Assembly: GCA_019236035.1 (NCBI GenBank)
Contig: JAFAJU010000345.1
Span: forward strand, 1-9,491
Reading direction: 5' to 3'
From: Verrucomicrobiota bacterium
GTDB lineage: Bacteria > Verrucomicrobiota > Verrucomicrobiia > Chthoniobacterales > JAFAMB01
DNA: 9,491 nucleotides
Below are positions 1 to 6,281 of this stretch, in pieces (position 1 is the stretch's first letter; each line of letters begins with the position of its first letter). The notes below the pieces were generated by a model. That model was not told the origin of the DNA. It did no database searches and worked only from the letters and a program-made list of their open reading frames with translations. Position numbers and translations under genes: made by a program.

Positions 1-1
1 C

Positions 2-328
2 AACGTCCTATTGCTTTGCGTTGGAGCGTTCCTGATCCAGTTTTTTGTCCAGGGCGCCTGGGCGGTCATTCCCGTTCATTTGAACGAGCTCTCACCGGAT
101 TCAGTGAGAGCAACGTTTCCGGGCTTTACCTATCAACTGGGTAACCTCTTCGCATCAAAAAACGGGACTATCCAGACCACATTCGCGGTATCACTCGGGA
201 ACAATTACGGTTTGGCACTCGCCACCACTGCAGCTATCGTGGCTTCCGCTGTCGCTATCATTACGTCCCTCGGCCCCGAGGCGCACCGCGTGAAGTTTGG
301 CGGCGGGCACGGGTCGTCAGACAGGTAG
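2..328 (+). CDS. MFS transporter, C-terminal part (5' end outside window)
   Basis: Inner-membrane carrier of the major facilitator superfamily. The reading frame is open from base 2 and ends at TAG 326-328, giving the last 108 residues. Three hydrophobic stretches are visible: one around LLLCVGAFLIQFFVQGAW, one around the FPGFTYQLGNLFAS segment, and one at the end (GLALATTAAIVASAVAII). They fit transmembrane helices 10-12. The loop motif PVHLNELSPDSVRATFPGF, with a GNLFAS helix after it, resembles the sialate:H+ symporter/JEN-like branch of MFS (family knowledge from memory; the substrate cannot be read from this part). A TTG at 11 is internal to the frame and is not a start. The stop codon lies inside the left arm of a palindromic repeat, so the last residues may have been changed by its insertion. 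It is probably a sugar or sugar-acid carrier, given the arabinofuranosidase next door; that is inference. Confidence 0.85.
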   Translation, partial: NVLLLCVGAFLIQFFVQGAWAVIPVHLNELSPDSVRATFPGFTYQLGNLFASKNGTIQTTFAVSLGNNYGLALATTAAIVASAVAIITSLGPEAHRVKFGGGHGSSDR

Positions 329-432
329 GGTCGCGCTCCCGCGCGACCGGCGCGGCCCGCATAAAGATTAAGAAACACCTACGTAGCGCTCATATAAGCT
401 CAACGCCGGACGCGCGGGAGCGCGACCCTACC
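324..432. repeat. REP-like inverted doublet (29-nt arms, 51-nt spacer)
   Basis: Arms 324-352 and 404-432 are reverse complements over 28 of 29 positions; the only mismatch is 346/410, and the outer 22 nt are perfect. Each arm is also a hairpin by itself. In the left arm GGTCGCGC (329-336) pairs with GCGCGACC (341-348) around a TCCC loop. The right arm has the same fold with one mismatch. This two-level palindrome is the architecture of REP/BIME elements. The left arm contains the MFS stop codon. The structure may also end or stabilise the upstream transcript, but no T-run follows it. Confidence 0.85.
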
Positions 433-441
433 GGTATTTTG

Positions 442-470
442 TTGCCGCTCAACGTTTCAGCATTTATTTC
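442..470 (+). promoter_or_regulatory. Weak candidate promoter for the arabinofuranosidase gene
   Basis: TTGCCG (442-447) and TATTTC (465-470) are separated by 17 nt and lie 23 nt upstream of the ATG at 493. The spacing mirrors the stronger promoters at 2212 and 8464, but the boxes match the consensus poorly. This is a suggestion only. Confidence 0.2.
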
Positions 471-492
471 GTATTCTAAAGTAACTCCCCAA

Positions 493-1998
493 ATGAATAA
501 GGCTCGAATCATTCTTGACTCTGATTTTGCTGTTTCCGAAGTCGACCGCCGCCTGTTTGGAGTGTTCGTCGAACATTTAGGTCGATGCGTTTATACCGGC
601 ATCTTCGAACCGGGACATCCGACGGCTGACAAAAACGGGTTTCGTCATGACGTACTCGACCTGGTGCGGGAACTCGGCCCGACGATCGTCCGTTATCCAG
701 GCGGTAACTTTCTTTCAGGCTACAACTGGGAAGATGGCGTCGGCCCGGTCGATGAGCGCCCTGTCCGTCTCGATTTAGCGTGGCTGAGCACAGAAACGAA
801 CAGATTCGGTACCAATGAATTCATCGAGTGGTGCCGGGCGGCCGGTATTGAGCCAATGCTCGGAGTGAATCTCGGCACCCGAAGTCCTGATGAAGCGAGG
901 GAGTACGTGGAATACTGCAACCATCCGGGAGGATCTCACTGGAGCGATCGGCGGGCGACGCACGGCTACCGGGAGCCGCACGCCGTGAAGTTCTGGTGCC
1001 TGGGCAACGAGATGGATGGTCCCTGGCAAATCTGCCACAAGACAGCCACGGAGTACGGTCGCGTCGCCAAGGAGGCGGCCAAGGTGATGAAATGGGTCGA
1101 TCCCTCAATTCAGGTGGCCGCTTGCGGGTCGTCACATCGTGCTATGCCTACGTTTGGCGCCTGGGAGCAAGAGGTGATGGAACACACATTCGAGGAAGTC
1201 GATTTTCTCTCGCTCCATATGTATTACCAGAATCCTTACAACGATGTCAGGGAATTCCTCGCTAACATCGAAATCATGGATCGCTTTATTAATGAGGCTG
1301 TTTCGGTTTGTGATGCGGTCGCGGCCAAGCGGCGGTCTCCGAAGCGAATGATGCTCTCTTTCGATGAGTGGAACGTCTGGTACAAAGCCCGGACGGACGA
1401 GGACCATAGCAAGCCCGGCTGGCCTGTGGCCCCTCGACTGATTGAAGAAAACTACGATTTGCAAGATGCCTTGATGGTGGGAGGCGCACTTATCGTACTG
1501 CTGAACAACTCGGATCGAGTCAAGGCGGCGTGTCTCGCCCAGCTCGTGAATGTGATTGGAGCCATATTTACCGAACCCGGAGGAGCCGCCTGGCGACAAA
1601 CGATTTTTCATCCTTTCAAACTGGTGGCCCAAAACGCGCACGGCACGGTCCTGCAGACGAAAGTTCAATCGACTCAATTTGAAACCAAAACCGCTGGGCC
1701 AATTGATAATATCGTCGCGTCCGCAGTGCATAACGCGAATCAGCGAAAAGTGATTCTCTTCGTATTAAGCCGGGAAACTGCTGATTCGGTGGACCTATCG
1801 ATCGAACTGCGCGGCTTCCCGCAAAGCAAAGCGTGCGAGTCACTTGAAATTGCTGGATCCGATCTTCTGCTGACCAACACTGCGCAAAGACCCGATGCGG
1901 TGCAACCGCGCGAAACCGAGAACTTTTCCCTCCAGCCCAACAGCATTATCGCCAAGCTGCGGCCCTTATCCTGGAATTTTCTGTCGCTTTCTTACTAG
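493..1998 (+). CDS. abfA: Alpha-L-arabinofuranosidase, GH51
   Basis: Retaining exo-enzyme that releases terminal alpha-L-arabinofuranosyl units from arabino- and arabinoxylo-oligosaccharides. It has no signal peptide, so it acts in the cytoplasm. The protein is 501 residues, the usual GH51 length. The N-terminal half is the (beta/alpha)8 barrel, with the family motifs LFGVFVEHLGRCVYTGIFEP and RYPGGNFLSGYNWEDGVGP. The acid/base Glu173 is in WCLGNEMDGPW and the nucleophile Glu292 is in FDEWNVWY. His242 and Tyr244 (LHMYY) match the conserved active-site pair. All four sit two residues earlier than in the well-studied Geobacillus enzyme (E175/E294, from memory). The tail after about residue 380 is the beta-sandwich domain. 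I chose ATG 493 because homology begins right after it (MNKARIILDSDFAV); a TTG at 439 would add 18 unrelated residues next to the upstream repeat. There is no clear Shine-Dalgarno site. Confidence 0.96.
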   Translation: MNKARIILDSDFAVSEVDRRLFGVFVEHLGRCVYTGIFEPGHPTADKNGFRHDVLDLVRELGPTIVRYPGGNFLSGYNWEDGVGPVDERPVRLDLAWLSTETNRFGTNEFIEWCRAAGIEPMLGVNLGTRSPDEAREYVEYCNHPGGSHWSDRRATHGYREPHAVKFWCLGNEMDGPWQICHKTATEYGRVAKEAAKVMKWVDPSIQVAACGSSHRAMPTFGAWEQEVMEHTFEEVDFLSLHMYYQNPYNDVREFLANIEIMDRFINEAVSVCDAVAAKRRSPKRMMLSFDEWNVWYKARTDEDHSKPGWPVAPRLIEENYDLQDALMVGGALIVLLNNSDRVKAACLAQLVNVIGAIFTEPGGAAWRQTIFHPFKLVAQNAHGTVLQTKVQSTQFETKTAGPIDNIVASAVHNANQRKVILFVLSRETADSVDLSIELRGFPQSKACESLEIAGSDLLLTNTAQRPDAVQPRETENFSLQPNSIIAKLRPLSWNFLSLSY

Positions 1999-2051
1999 TA
2001 TTTATTAGCTGGCAAAGGTGTCTATAAAACAGGTCGTGCACAATTTTCTTC
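1999..2051. other. Short A+T-rich spacer after the arabinofuranosidase gene
   Basis: I see no gene and no convincing terminator directly after the stop codon at 1996-1998. The stretch AAAACAGG near 2027 could pair with CCTGTTTT near 2081, at the far end of the neighbouring 40-nt repeat. Confidence 0.4.
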
Positions 2052-2091
2052 TAAACAGCCGCTGAACGTCTGCTTGAGAGCCTGTTTTTAA
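2052..2091 (+). repeat. 40-nt dispersed repeat, copy 1
   Basis: This stretch matches the reverse complement of 8356-8395 without gaps at 34 of 40 positions, counted by hand. The last 15 nt (2077-2091) are identical. Its ends can pair (AAACAG with CTGTTT), which gives a REP-like stem-loop. Both copies lie upstream of a copy of the same sugar-binding-protein promoter, but in opposite orientation. Function is unknown; it is probably a small interspersed palindromic element. Confidence 0.65.
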
Positions 2092-2108
2092 ATTCTTCTT
2101 TTCAAAAA

Positions 2109-2147
2109 GCAGCGGAATTATCCGGCGTAGCCGGAGGATTCTGCTGC
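2109..2147. repeat. Long imperfect hairpin (first of two in tandem)
   Basis: GCAGCGGAAT (2109-2118) pairs with ATTCTGCTGC (2138-2147), allowing one G-U. Inside it TCCGGC (2121-2126) pairs with GCCGGA (2130-2135) around a 3-nt loop. Only 2120/2136 fails to pair. On the minus strand the stem is followed by five T (2104-2108 on +), so it could act as a weak terminator in that direction; no minus-strand gene needs one. On the + strand there is no T-run. Confidence 0.7.
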
Positions 2148-2202
2148 CTGAGCCTGCATCGCTCACAAATCTCTGAAGATTTGTGAGCGATGCAGGCTCA
2201 GG
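2147..2202. repeat. Perfect 26-bp hairpin with 4-nt loop
   Basis: Arms 2147-2172 and 2177-2202 are exact reverse complements around a CTGA loop (2173-2176). A 26-bp perfect stem is far longer than a normal intrinsic terminator, and AAAATCCC rather than a T-run follows. It directly abuts the preceding hairpin and ends 9 nt before the -35 box at 2212. It could insulate the downstream promoter from read-through of the arabinofuranosidase gene, or be the remains of a palindromic mobile element. As RNA it would be a near-perfect duplex and a likely RNase III target. Confidence 0.85.
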
Positions 2203-2211
2203 TAAAATCCC

Positions 2212-2240
2212 TTGATCGGTGGCCCATTTTTTTTTATACC
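2212..2240 (+). promoter_or_regulatory. Sigma70-type promoter, shared with the one at 8464
   Basis: TTGATC (2212-2217), a 17-nt spacer and TATACC (2235-2240). The same box pair at the same spacing recurs at 8464-8492, and the flanking CCC and GCCC are also kept, which supports real function. Transcription should begin near 2247, almost on the ATG at 2248. It is the only convincing promoter I see upstream of the five-gene importer. The spacer contains a run of nine T (2227-2235, the last being the first base of the -10 box). Confidence 0.6.
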
Positions 2241-2247
2241 AAAAAAA

Positions 2248-2390
2248 ATGTTCCCCTCCATGAAAAGACCTATCTATTGCCTGAAAGCATGTTGTTCTTG
2301 GAAGGTTGTGCTTACCACTCCAACCGAAGTAACATATTGGGCCTCTCTCGGGTGGCCCCGACTGAGTCCGGATGAAACAGATCGTCGAGG
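2248..2390 (+). pseudogene. Decayed 5' end of a family-1 sugar-binding-protein gene
   Basis: This is a remnant of the gene that is intact at 8513. Aligned from the first of two in-frame ATGs (2248 and 2260, matching 8501 and 8513) it is about 79% identical at DNA level by hand count (112 of 141 positions). The peptide MKRPIYCLKACCSWKV...LTTPTEVTYW mirrors MKKAIYCLAACFSSTV...LTAPTELTYW. Damage is clear. Lysines now interrupt the hydrophobic signal core. An extra G near 2350 shifts the frame after TYWASLG. The matching segment MKQIVE reappears in the next frame at 2372, and homology is lost after about 2390, about 47 codons in. The rest of the gene is missing, replaced by the importer operon. 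It could instead be a fragment of a paralogue rather than of the same gene. Confidence 0.8.
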
Positions 2391-2427
2391 CGCTCACGAA
2401 GATCTTCACCGAGGCAAAGCCTACCAA

Positions 2428-2435
2428 AAGGAGGA
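2428..2435 (+). promoter_or_regulatory. Strong Shine-Dalgarno site of the family-5 binding-protein gene
   Basis: AAGGAGGA is placed 7 nt before ATG 2443, near-ideal complementarity and spacing. It fixes the start. It contrasts with the neighbouring arabinofuranosidase and family-1 binding-protein genes, which have no recognisable site, in line with a different origin for the operon. Confidence 0.85.
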
Positions 2436-2442
2436 CTAACGG

Positions 2443-4341
2443 ATGCGCACACTGAAAATGCTGGCGTTTATGCTGAGCAGTCTTCTGTTCGGCGAGCACG
2501 CGATCGCGCAGGCCGATTTTCTCGCGGGCATACCGCGAAACGAGGTTCTGATCGCCGAAAATCCGGAGGGTAGAATCACCAATTCGACTTGGTTTAACAT
2601 TTGGGTCGTGAACCACGGCAGCAATTCGAACGGCCTGCAGCAACTTGGTCTGGATACGCTGTGGTACATCGATGCCGATGCCGGCATCGATGGTGTCTGG
2701 GACAATTCCCTGGCCAGCGAAAAACCAATCTACAATGCCGACTTCACCGAGATGACGGTGAAGCTGCGCGATGGCATCTTTTGGAGCGACGGCGTCGAAT
2801 TCACCGCCGATGACGTGGTCTACACGGTTGAGACGCAGATGAAGGACCCAACCATGGTTTGGGGACCCGCCTTCCAGGCGAGCGTCGATACAGTGACAGC
2901 GCCGGACCCGAAAACCGTCCTATTCAAACTGAAGAGGCCTAATTCACGGTTCCACGCCATTTTCACCGTGCGGTGGAACGCGGCTTGGATTATGCCCAAA
3001 CACATTTTCGAGAAACAGCCAGACCCGACCAAGTTCAATTTCAATCCGCCTGTCACTCTCGGTCCCTACACGTTGAAAAGCTTCGATCCGAACGGCGAAT
3101 GGTACATCTGGCAGCGGCGCGACGATTGGAAGCGGACGACGCTCGCCCGCTTCGGTGAGCCCGGACCGAAATATGTGGCCTATATCGACCCAGGGCCTCC
3201 GGACAAGCGGGTTATCATGCAACTCAATCACGAGCTGGACATCATCCACGACACCACGCCCGAGGGAATGTTCACCCTGGCCAAGCAATCGCCGTCGTCG
3301 CACGGCTGGTTCAAAGGCTTCCCCTATGCCCATCCGGACCCGACGCTGCCGGCCGTCATTCTCAACAATGAAGTCGAGATGTTCAAGAATCGGGATGTGC
3401 GGTGGGCGCTCGCGCTTCTCATCGACATGAAGGCGGTGTCTCTGGCCTCGTATCGGGGCGCTGCGACGATTTCGGCGATCGCTGTACCGCCAACCGGACT
3501 TTACCCCAAATACTATTTCGATCCGCTCGAGGACTGGCTGAAGAACTTCGAGATCGACACCGGCAAGTCGAAGTATAAACCATATGATCCGACCGTCGCC
3601 CAACAGATTGCCGACTCGCTACGCCCCTCGATGGGAGAACGGATCCCGAAGGACCCGAAGGAAATAGCGACCGCTTTCGGTCGGGGCTGGTGGAAGCCTA
3701 ATCCCGAAGTCGCGACCGAGCTCCTCGAGCGAGCAGGCTTTAAGAAAGAGGGCAACCGGTGGCTGAAGCCCGACGGCACGCCATTCTCGATCACCTTGCT
3801 CGTGGAAGGCGACCAGCGGCCGGTCATGACCCGTGCGGGGACGATGATTGCTCAACAATGGCGGCAGTTCGGGATCGATGCGAAGACGCAGGCCTATCCG
3901 AGCGACTTTTTCCCGCGGGTCGCATCTGGTGATTTCGAGGCCGCGATGGCGTGGAGCGTCGAGACTTGGGGCGGCCATCCCGACCTGTCATTCTTTCTTG
4001 ATAGCTGGCATTCAGAGTTTTTGAAGCCGGCGGGAGAAAGACAGCCGCCACGAAACTGGCAGCGCTATTCGAATCCTGAACTGGACAAGATCATCGAGCA
4101 GATCCGTGCCATCGGTTTCGACGATCCGAAGGGCGTGGAACTCGGCCAGGAGTTTATAAAGCTGGCCGTGAGGGAAATGCCCATGATCCCGCTCATGTCG
4201 TACAACGTGTTCACGGTTATGGACACAACCTATTGGACCGGCTTCCCCAGCGCCGAAACGGATCCATATACCGATCCGGTGCCGAACTGGGCCAATACGA
4301 AATACATGATGGTCAAATTGAAGCCGGCCCAACCAAAATAA
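2443..4341 (+). CDS. ABC importer periplasmic binding protein, family 5 (Dpp/Opp type)
   Basis: Captures the substrate in the periplasm and delivers it to the two permeases encoded next. It is 632 residues, longer than typical DppA/OppA (about 530-540). An N-terminal signal peptide (MRTLKMLAFMLSSLLFGEHAIAQA, then DF) ends in a plausible AQA cleavage site. There is no lipobox Cys, which implies a free periplasmic protein in a Gram-negative cell. SBP_bac_5 hallmarks follow: VKLRDGIFWSDGVEFTADDVVYT early in the mature part, LGPYTLKSFDPNGEW, NRDVRWALALLIDM, WLKPDGTPFSITLLVEGD, and a conserved C-terminal MPMIPLMSYNVF. Extra length lies around the segment after YPKYYFDPLEDW. Substrate is unknown: family-5 members bind peptides, nickel or oligosaccharides, and the neighbouring arabinofuranosidase favours an oligosaccharide (inference). 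First gene of a five-gene operon. Confidence 0.93.
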   Translation: MRTLKMLAFMLSSLLFGEHAIAQADFLAGIPRNEVLIAENPEGRITNSTWFNIWVVNHGSNSNGLQQLGLDTLWYIDADAGIDGVWDNSLASEKPIYNADFTEMTVKLRDGIFWSDGVEFTADDVVYTVETQMKDPTMVWGPAFQASVDTVTAPDPKTVLFKLKRPNSRFHAIFTVRWNAAWIMPKHIFEKQPDPTKFNFNPPVTLGPYTLKSFDPNGEWYIWQRRDDWKRTTLARFGEPGPKYVAYIDPGPPDKRVIMQLNHELDIIHDTTPEGMFTLAKQSPSSHGWFKGFPYAHPDPTLPAVILNNEVEMFKNRDVRWALALLIDMKAVSLASYRGAATISAIAVPPTGLYPKYYFDPLEDWLKNFEIDTGKSKYKPYDPTVAQQIADSLRPSMGERIPKDPKEIATAFGRGWWKPNPEVATELLERAGFKKEGNRWLKPDGTPFSITLLVEGDQRPVMTRAGTMIAQQWRQFGIDAKTQAYPSDFFPRVASGDFEAAMAWSVETWGGHPDLSFFLDSWHSEFLKPAGERQPPRNWQRYSNPELDKIIEQIRAIGFDDPKGVELGQEFIKLAVREMPMIPLMSYNVFTVMDTTYWTGFPSAETDPYTDPVPNWANTKYMMVKLKPAQPK

Positions 4342-4367
4342 AATCGCCGTAACCCAAGTGAAAGAGT

Positions 4368-4393
4368 GGCCCCGAGCTTCTTTACTCGGGGCC
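4368..4393 (+). promoter_or_regulatory. Intercistronic stem-loop between binding protein and first permease
   Basis: GGCCCCGAG (4368-4376) pairs perfectly with CTCGGGGCC (4385-4393) across an 8-nt loop, in the 70-nt gap between the two genes. No T-run follows, so full termination is unlikely. Such stems often protect the 3' end of the binding-protein message so that it is made in excess over the membrane parts, as in malE-malF. That role here is inferred from position. Confidence 0.6.
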
Positions 4394-4411
4394 GAGATTG
4401 AGTTCGCGAGC

Positions 4412-5416
4412 ATGAGGACCTACGCCCGATATTTTCTCCGCCGCTTAGGGCAGTTCGTGTTCGTGGTCTTTGTCGGTATCAACATCGTTTTTTTTGTGAC
4501 CCACGCTACGCCGGTCGACCCTGTCGAGCAGGCGATCAGTTCCGCGACGCAGTTCGGCCATTCTGACCCCCGAGCCGTGGAGATCATGCGTAAAGCGTTA
4601 CGCGAGCTGTATGGTCTCGATGGAACGATCCTGCAGCAATATGTGCGCTTCTGGACGCGCCTGGCCACTGGTGACTTTGGTCCCTCCCTTTCGGCTTTTC
4701 CTACGCCGGTTTCGGTGCTGATTCGCCAGTCGCTGCCTTGGACGGTTGGGCTGCTTTTCACGTCCACGCTGATTGCGTGGGGCGTGGGCAATTCCCTGGG
4801 AGGCCTCGCAGGCTACTATCGCAAGAACCGGTTGCTGAAAGCGGTCGGGATCGCGGCAACCGGCCTGCAGCCTATCCCGAGTTACATTATGTCCTTGGTC
4901 GTGCTCATCCTATTCGGGTACATCTGGCCAATCCTGCCAATCAGCGGCGGATTCCAGATGAACGTCAGTCCTGATCTCAGCATCCCATTCGTGTCGAGCG
5001 TCATCATGCACTCCATATTGCCGGTCCTGTCGCTCGTCCTCATTACGATAGGCGCTTGGTTTGTCGGCATGCGCTCGCTGGTGTCGAACATCGTCACCGA
5101 AGACTATGTCGTTTATGCGGAGTTGGCCGGCGTCAATCGGCGCCGGATTCTCACCTCCTACATCATGCGCAATGCGCTTACGCCTCAACTGACGGGTTTG
5201 GCCTTGTCGCTCGGTGCGATCTTCAACGGCGCGATCATCACCGAGTTTGTATTCGGCTATCCCGGGCTGGGCACGTTGCTGGTGCGCGGCGTCAACTCGG
5301 GCGACTACAGCCTGGTCCTCGGCATCGCGTCGATCTCCATCGTCGCCGTCGCAACCGCGGTCTTCGTTATCGATTTGCTCTATCCGCTACTCGACCCGCG
5401 TGTAAAAGTCGAATAG
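4412..5416 (+). CDS. ABC importer permease, DppB/OppB type
   Basis: One half of the membrane channel of the importer; pairs with the next gene's product. It is 334 residues with the typical start MRTYARYFLRRLGQFVFVVFVGINIVFF (first membrane helix), a periplasmic loop containing LRELYGLDGTILQQYVRFW and GDFGPSL, then five further hydrophobic helices. The EAA loop that docks onto the ATPases runs from about residue 235 (YAELAGVNRRRILTSYIMRN), followed by the conserved LGAIFNGAIITEFVFGYPGLG. I chose ATG 4412. A GTG at 4358 in the same frame would add 18 residues encoded across the stem-loop at 4368-4393, unlike the family. The Shine-Dalgarno site is weak. It is three nt from the next gene, so the two are surely co-transcribed. 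Confidence 0.93.
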   Translation: MRTYARYFLRRLGQFVFVVFVGINIVFFVTHATPVDPVEQAISSATQFGHSDPRAVEIMRKALRELYGLDGTILQQYVRFWTRLATGDFGPSLSAFPTPVSVLIRQSLPWTVGLLFTSTLIAWGVGNSLGGLAGYYRKNRLLKAVGIAATGLQPIPSYIMSLVVLILFGYIWPILPISGGFQMNVSPDLSIPFVSSVIMHSILPVLSLVLITIGAWFVGMRSLVSNIVTEDYVVYAELAGVNRRRILTSYIMRNALTPQLTGLALSLGAIFNGAIITEFVFGYPGLGTLLVRGVNSGDYSLVLGIASISIVAVATAVFVIDLLYPLLDPRVKVE

Positions 5417-5419
5417 GCC

Positions 5420-6277
5420 ATGCTAAGAGTTTTCCGCGACCTTTTCCGTTACAATCGCGAATTCGCTGCCGGGACGATTCTCGTGCTGATCGTTCTCTCC
5501 CTCGTAGTGGCATCGTTCTTTTCCCCCTATCCGCCCCAGGACAGCTATGTCGTCCCTCCTGACGTGCCACCCTGCTGGGCATACCCGCTTGGAACCAATT
5601 CGCGCGGCCAGGATGTCTTCTGGCAGCTCACGGTCGCGATCCGGAACAGCCTGCTTTTCGGAATCGCTGTCGCCTTTCTGAGCCGGATCATCTCGCTGGC
5701 GATCGGGCTGGTGTCGGGCTATACCGGAGGCCTAGTCGACCGGGTGCTGATGTCGATCAACGATACATTCGTCGTTATCCCCCAATTCCCGATCCTTACG
5801 CTCTTTTATTTCATGATGCACGACCACATGTCCTGGACGTTGCTTGCGCTGGCCATGGCGTCCCTCGGCTGGCCGTATGACGCCCGCCTAATTCGATCCG
5901 TCGCGTTGAGTCTGCGGAACCGCGAATTCACCGCGCAAAGCGTGTTTTCCGGGATGAGCACGCGCCAGATCCTGCTCGAGGAGCACTTACCCTATGTTTT
6001 GCCGATCGTCTTCTCGACAACCATGAACAACATTAATTGGTCCATCGGTCTGGAGGTGACACTGTCGGTGATAGGCTTCACCAACATCGAGACGCCAACC
6101 ATCGGGACGATGATCTATTGGGCAAATCAGCACACGGCCATGGTGGCGGGAATCTGGTGGTGGGTGGTGGCCCCGGTGGCAACGGTAATCATGACCTTTA
6201 TCGGACTGTTCCTGCTTTCGGTCTCGATGAACGAGTTTATCGATCCGCGCAGCCGGCTTGCTCGCATGGGAGTTTGA
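5420..6277 (+). CDS. ABC importer permease, DppC/OppC type
   Basis: Second half of the membrane channel. It is 285 residues. A cytoplasmic N-terminus and first helix (FAAGTILVLIVLSLVVASFF) precede the periplasmic family motif YPLGTNSRGQDVFWQLTVAIRNSL, where LGTDxxGRD is usual; here it reads LGTNSRGQD. The remaining helices follow, with the EAA loop near residues 172-195 (SVFSGMSTRQILLEEHLPYVLP). That loop has LLEEHLP where most relatives have a basic residue before HLLP. The C-terminus ends in the common NEFIDPRSRL. ATG 5420 lies three nt after the upstream stop and the next gene starts four nt after this one ends, so the operon is tight. No Shine-Dalgarno site stands out, which suggests translational coupling. 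Confidence 0.93.
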   Translation: MLRVFRDLFRYNREFAAGTILVLIVLSLVVASFFSPYPPQDSYVVPPDVPPCWAYPLGTNSRGQDVFWQLTVAIRNSLLFGIAVAFLSRIISLAIGLVSGYTGGLVDRVLMSINDTFVVIPQFPILTLFYFMMHDHMSWTLLALAMASLGWPYDARLIRSVALSLRNREFTAQSVFSGMSTRQILLEEHLPYVLPIVFSTTMNNINWSIGLEVTLSVIGFTNIETPTIGTMIYWANQHTAMVAGIWWWVVAPVATVIMTFIGLFLLSVSMNEFIDPRSRLARMGV

Positions 6278-6281
6278 GCTG

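Larger units (their letters stand above)
2248..2439 (+). other. Small upstream reading frame left by the remnant
   Basis: Despite the frameshift the remnant stays open for 63 codons (59 from ATG 2260) and stops at TAA 2437-2439, three nt before the ATG of the binding-protein gene and just after its Shine-Dalgarno site. If translated, ribosomes would end on top of the next initiation region, which could couple the two. The product has a broken signal peptide and is probably not functional as a protein. Confidence 0.3.

Noticed and set aside
324..432. Inverted repeat as the ends of an insertion sequence
   Set aside because: Only 51 nt lie between the arms, too short for any transposase gene; the two-level palindrome fits a REP-type element better.
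439..492. TTG start at 439 for the arabinofuranosidase, adding 18 residues
   Set aside because: The extra residues do not resemble GH51 proteins, and the ATG at 493 gives the normal length and start.
1132..1731. 199-codon minus-strand frame inside the arabinofuranosidase gene
   Set aside because: Antisense to conserved GH51 sequence; no domain visible.
2147..2202. Intrinsic terminator of the arabinofuranosidase transcript
   Set aside because: No T-run follows the stem on the + strand and the stem is far longer than usual; the T9 tract begins 24 nt later, within the promoter spacer.
2005..2643. 212-codon frame on the minus strand over the region before the importer
   Set aside because: It runs antisense through the palindromes, the relic and the start of the binding-protein gene, and shows no recognisable motif. 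Long open antisense frames are expected in such DNA.
2944..3603. 219-codon minus-strand frame inside the family-5 binding-protein gene
   Set aside because: Antisense to a well-supported gene, with an Arg/Val/Glu-rich composition typical of a shadow frame.
4358..4411. GTG start at 4358 for the first permease
   Set aside because: It would translate through the stem-loop at 4368-4393 and add residues not seen before the LRRL-type start of this family.
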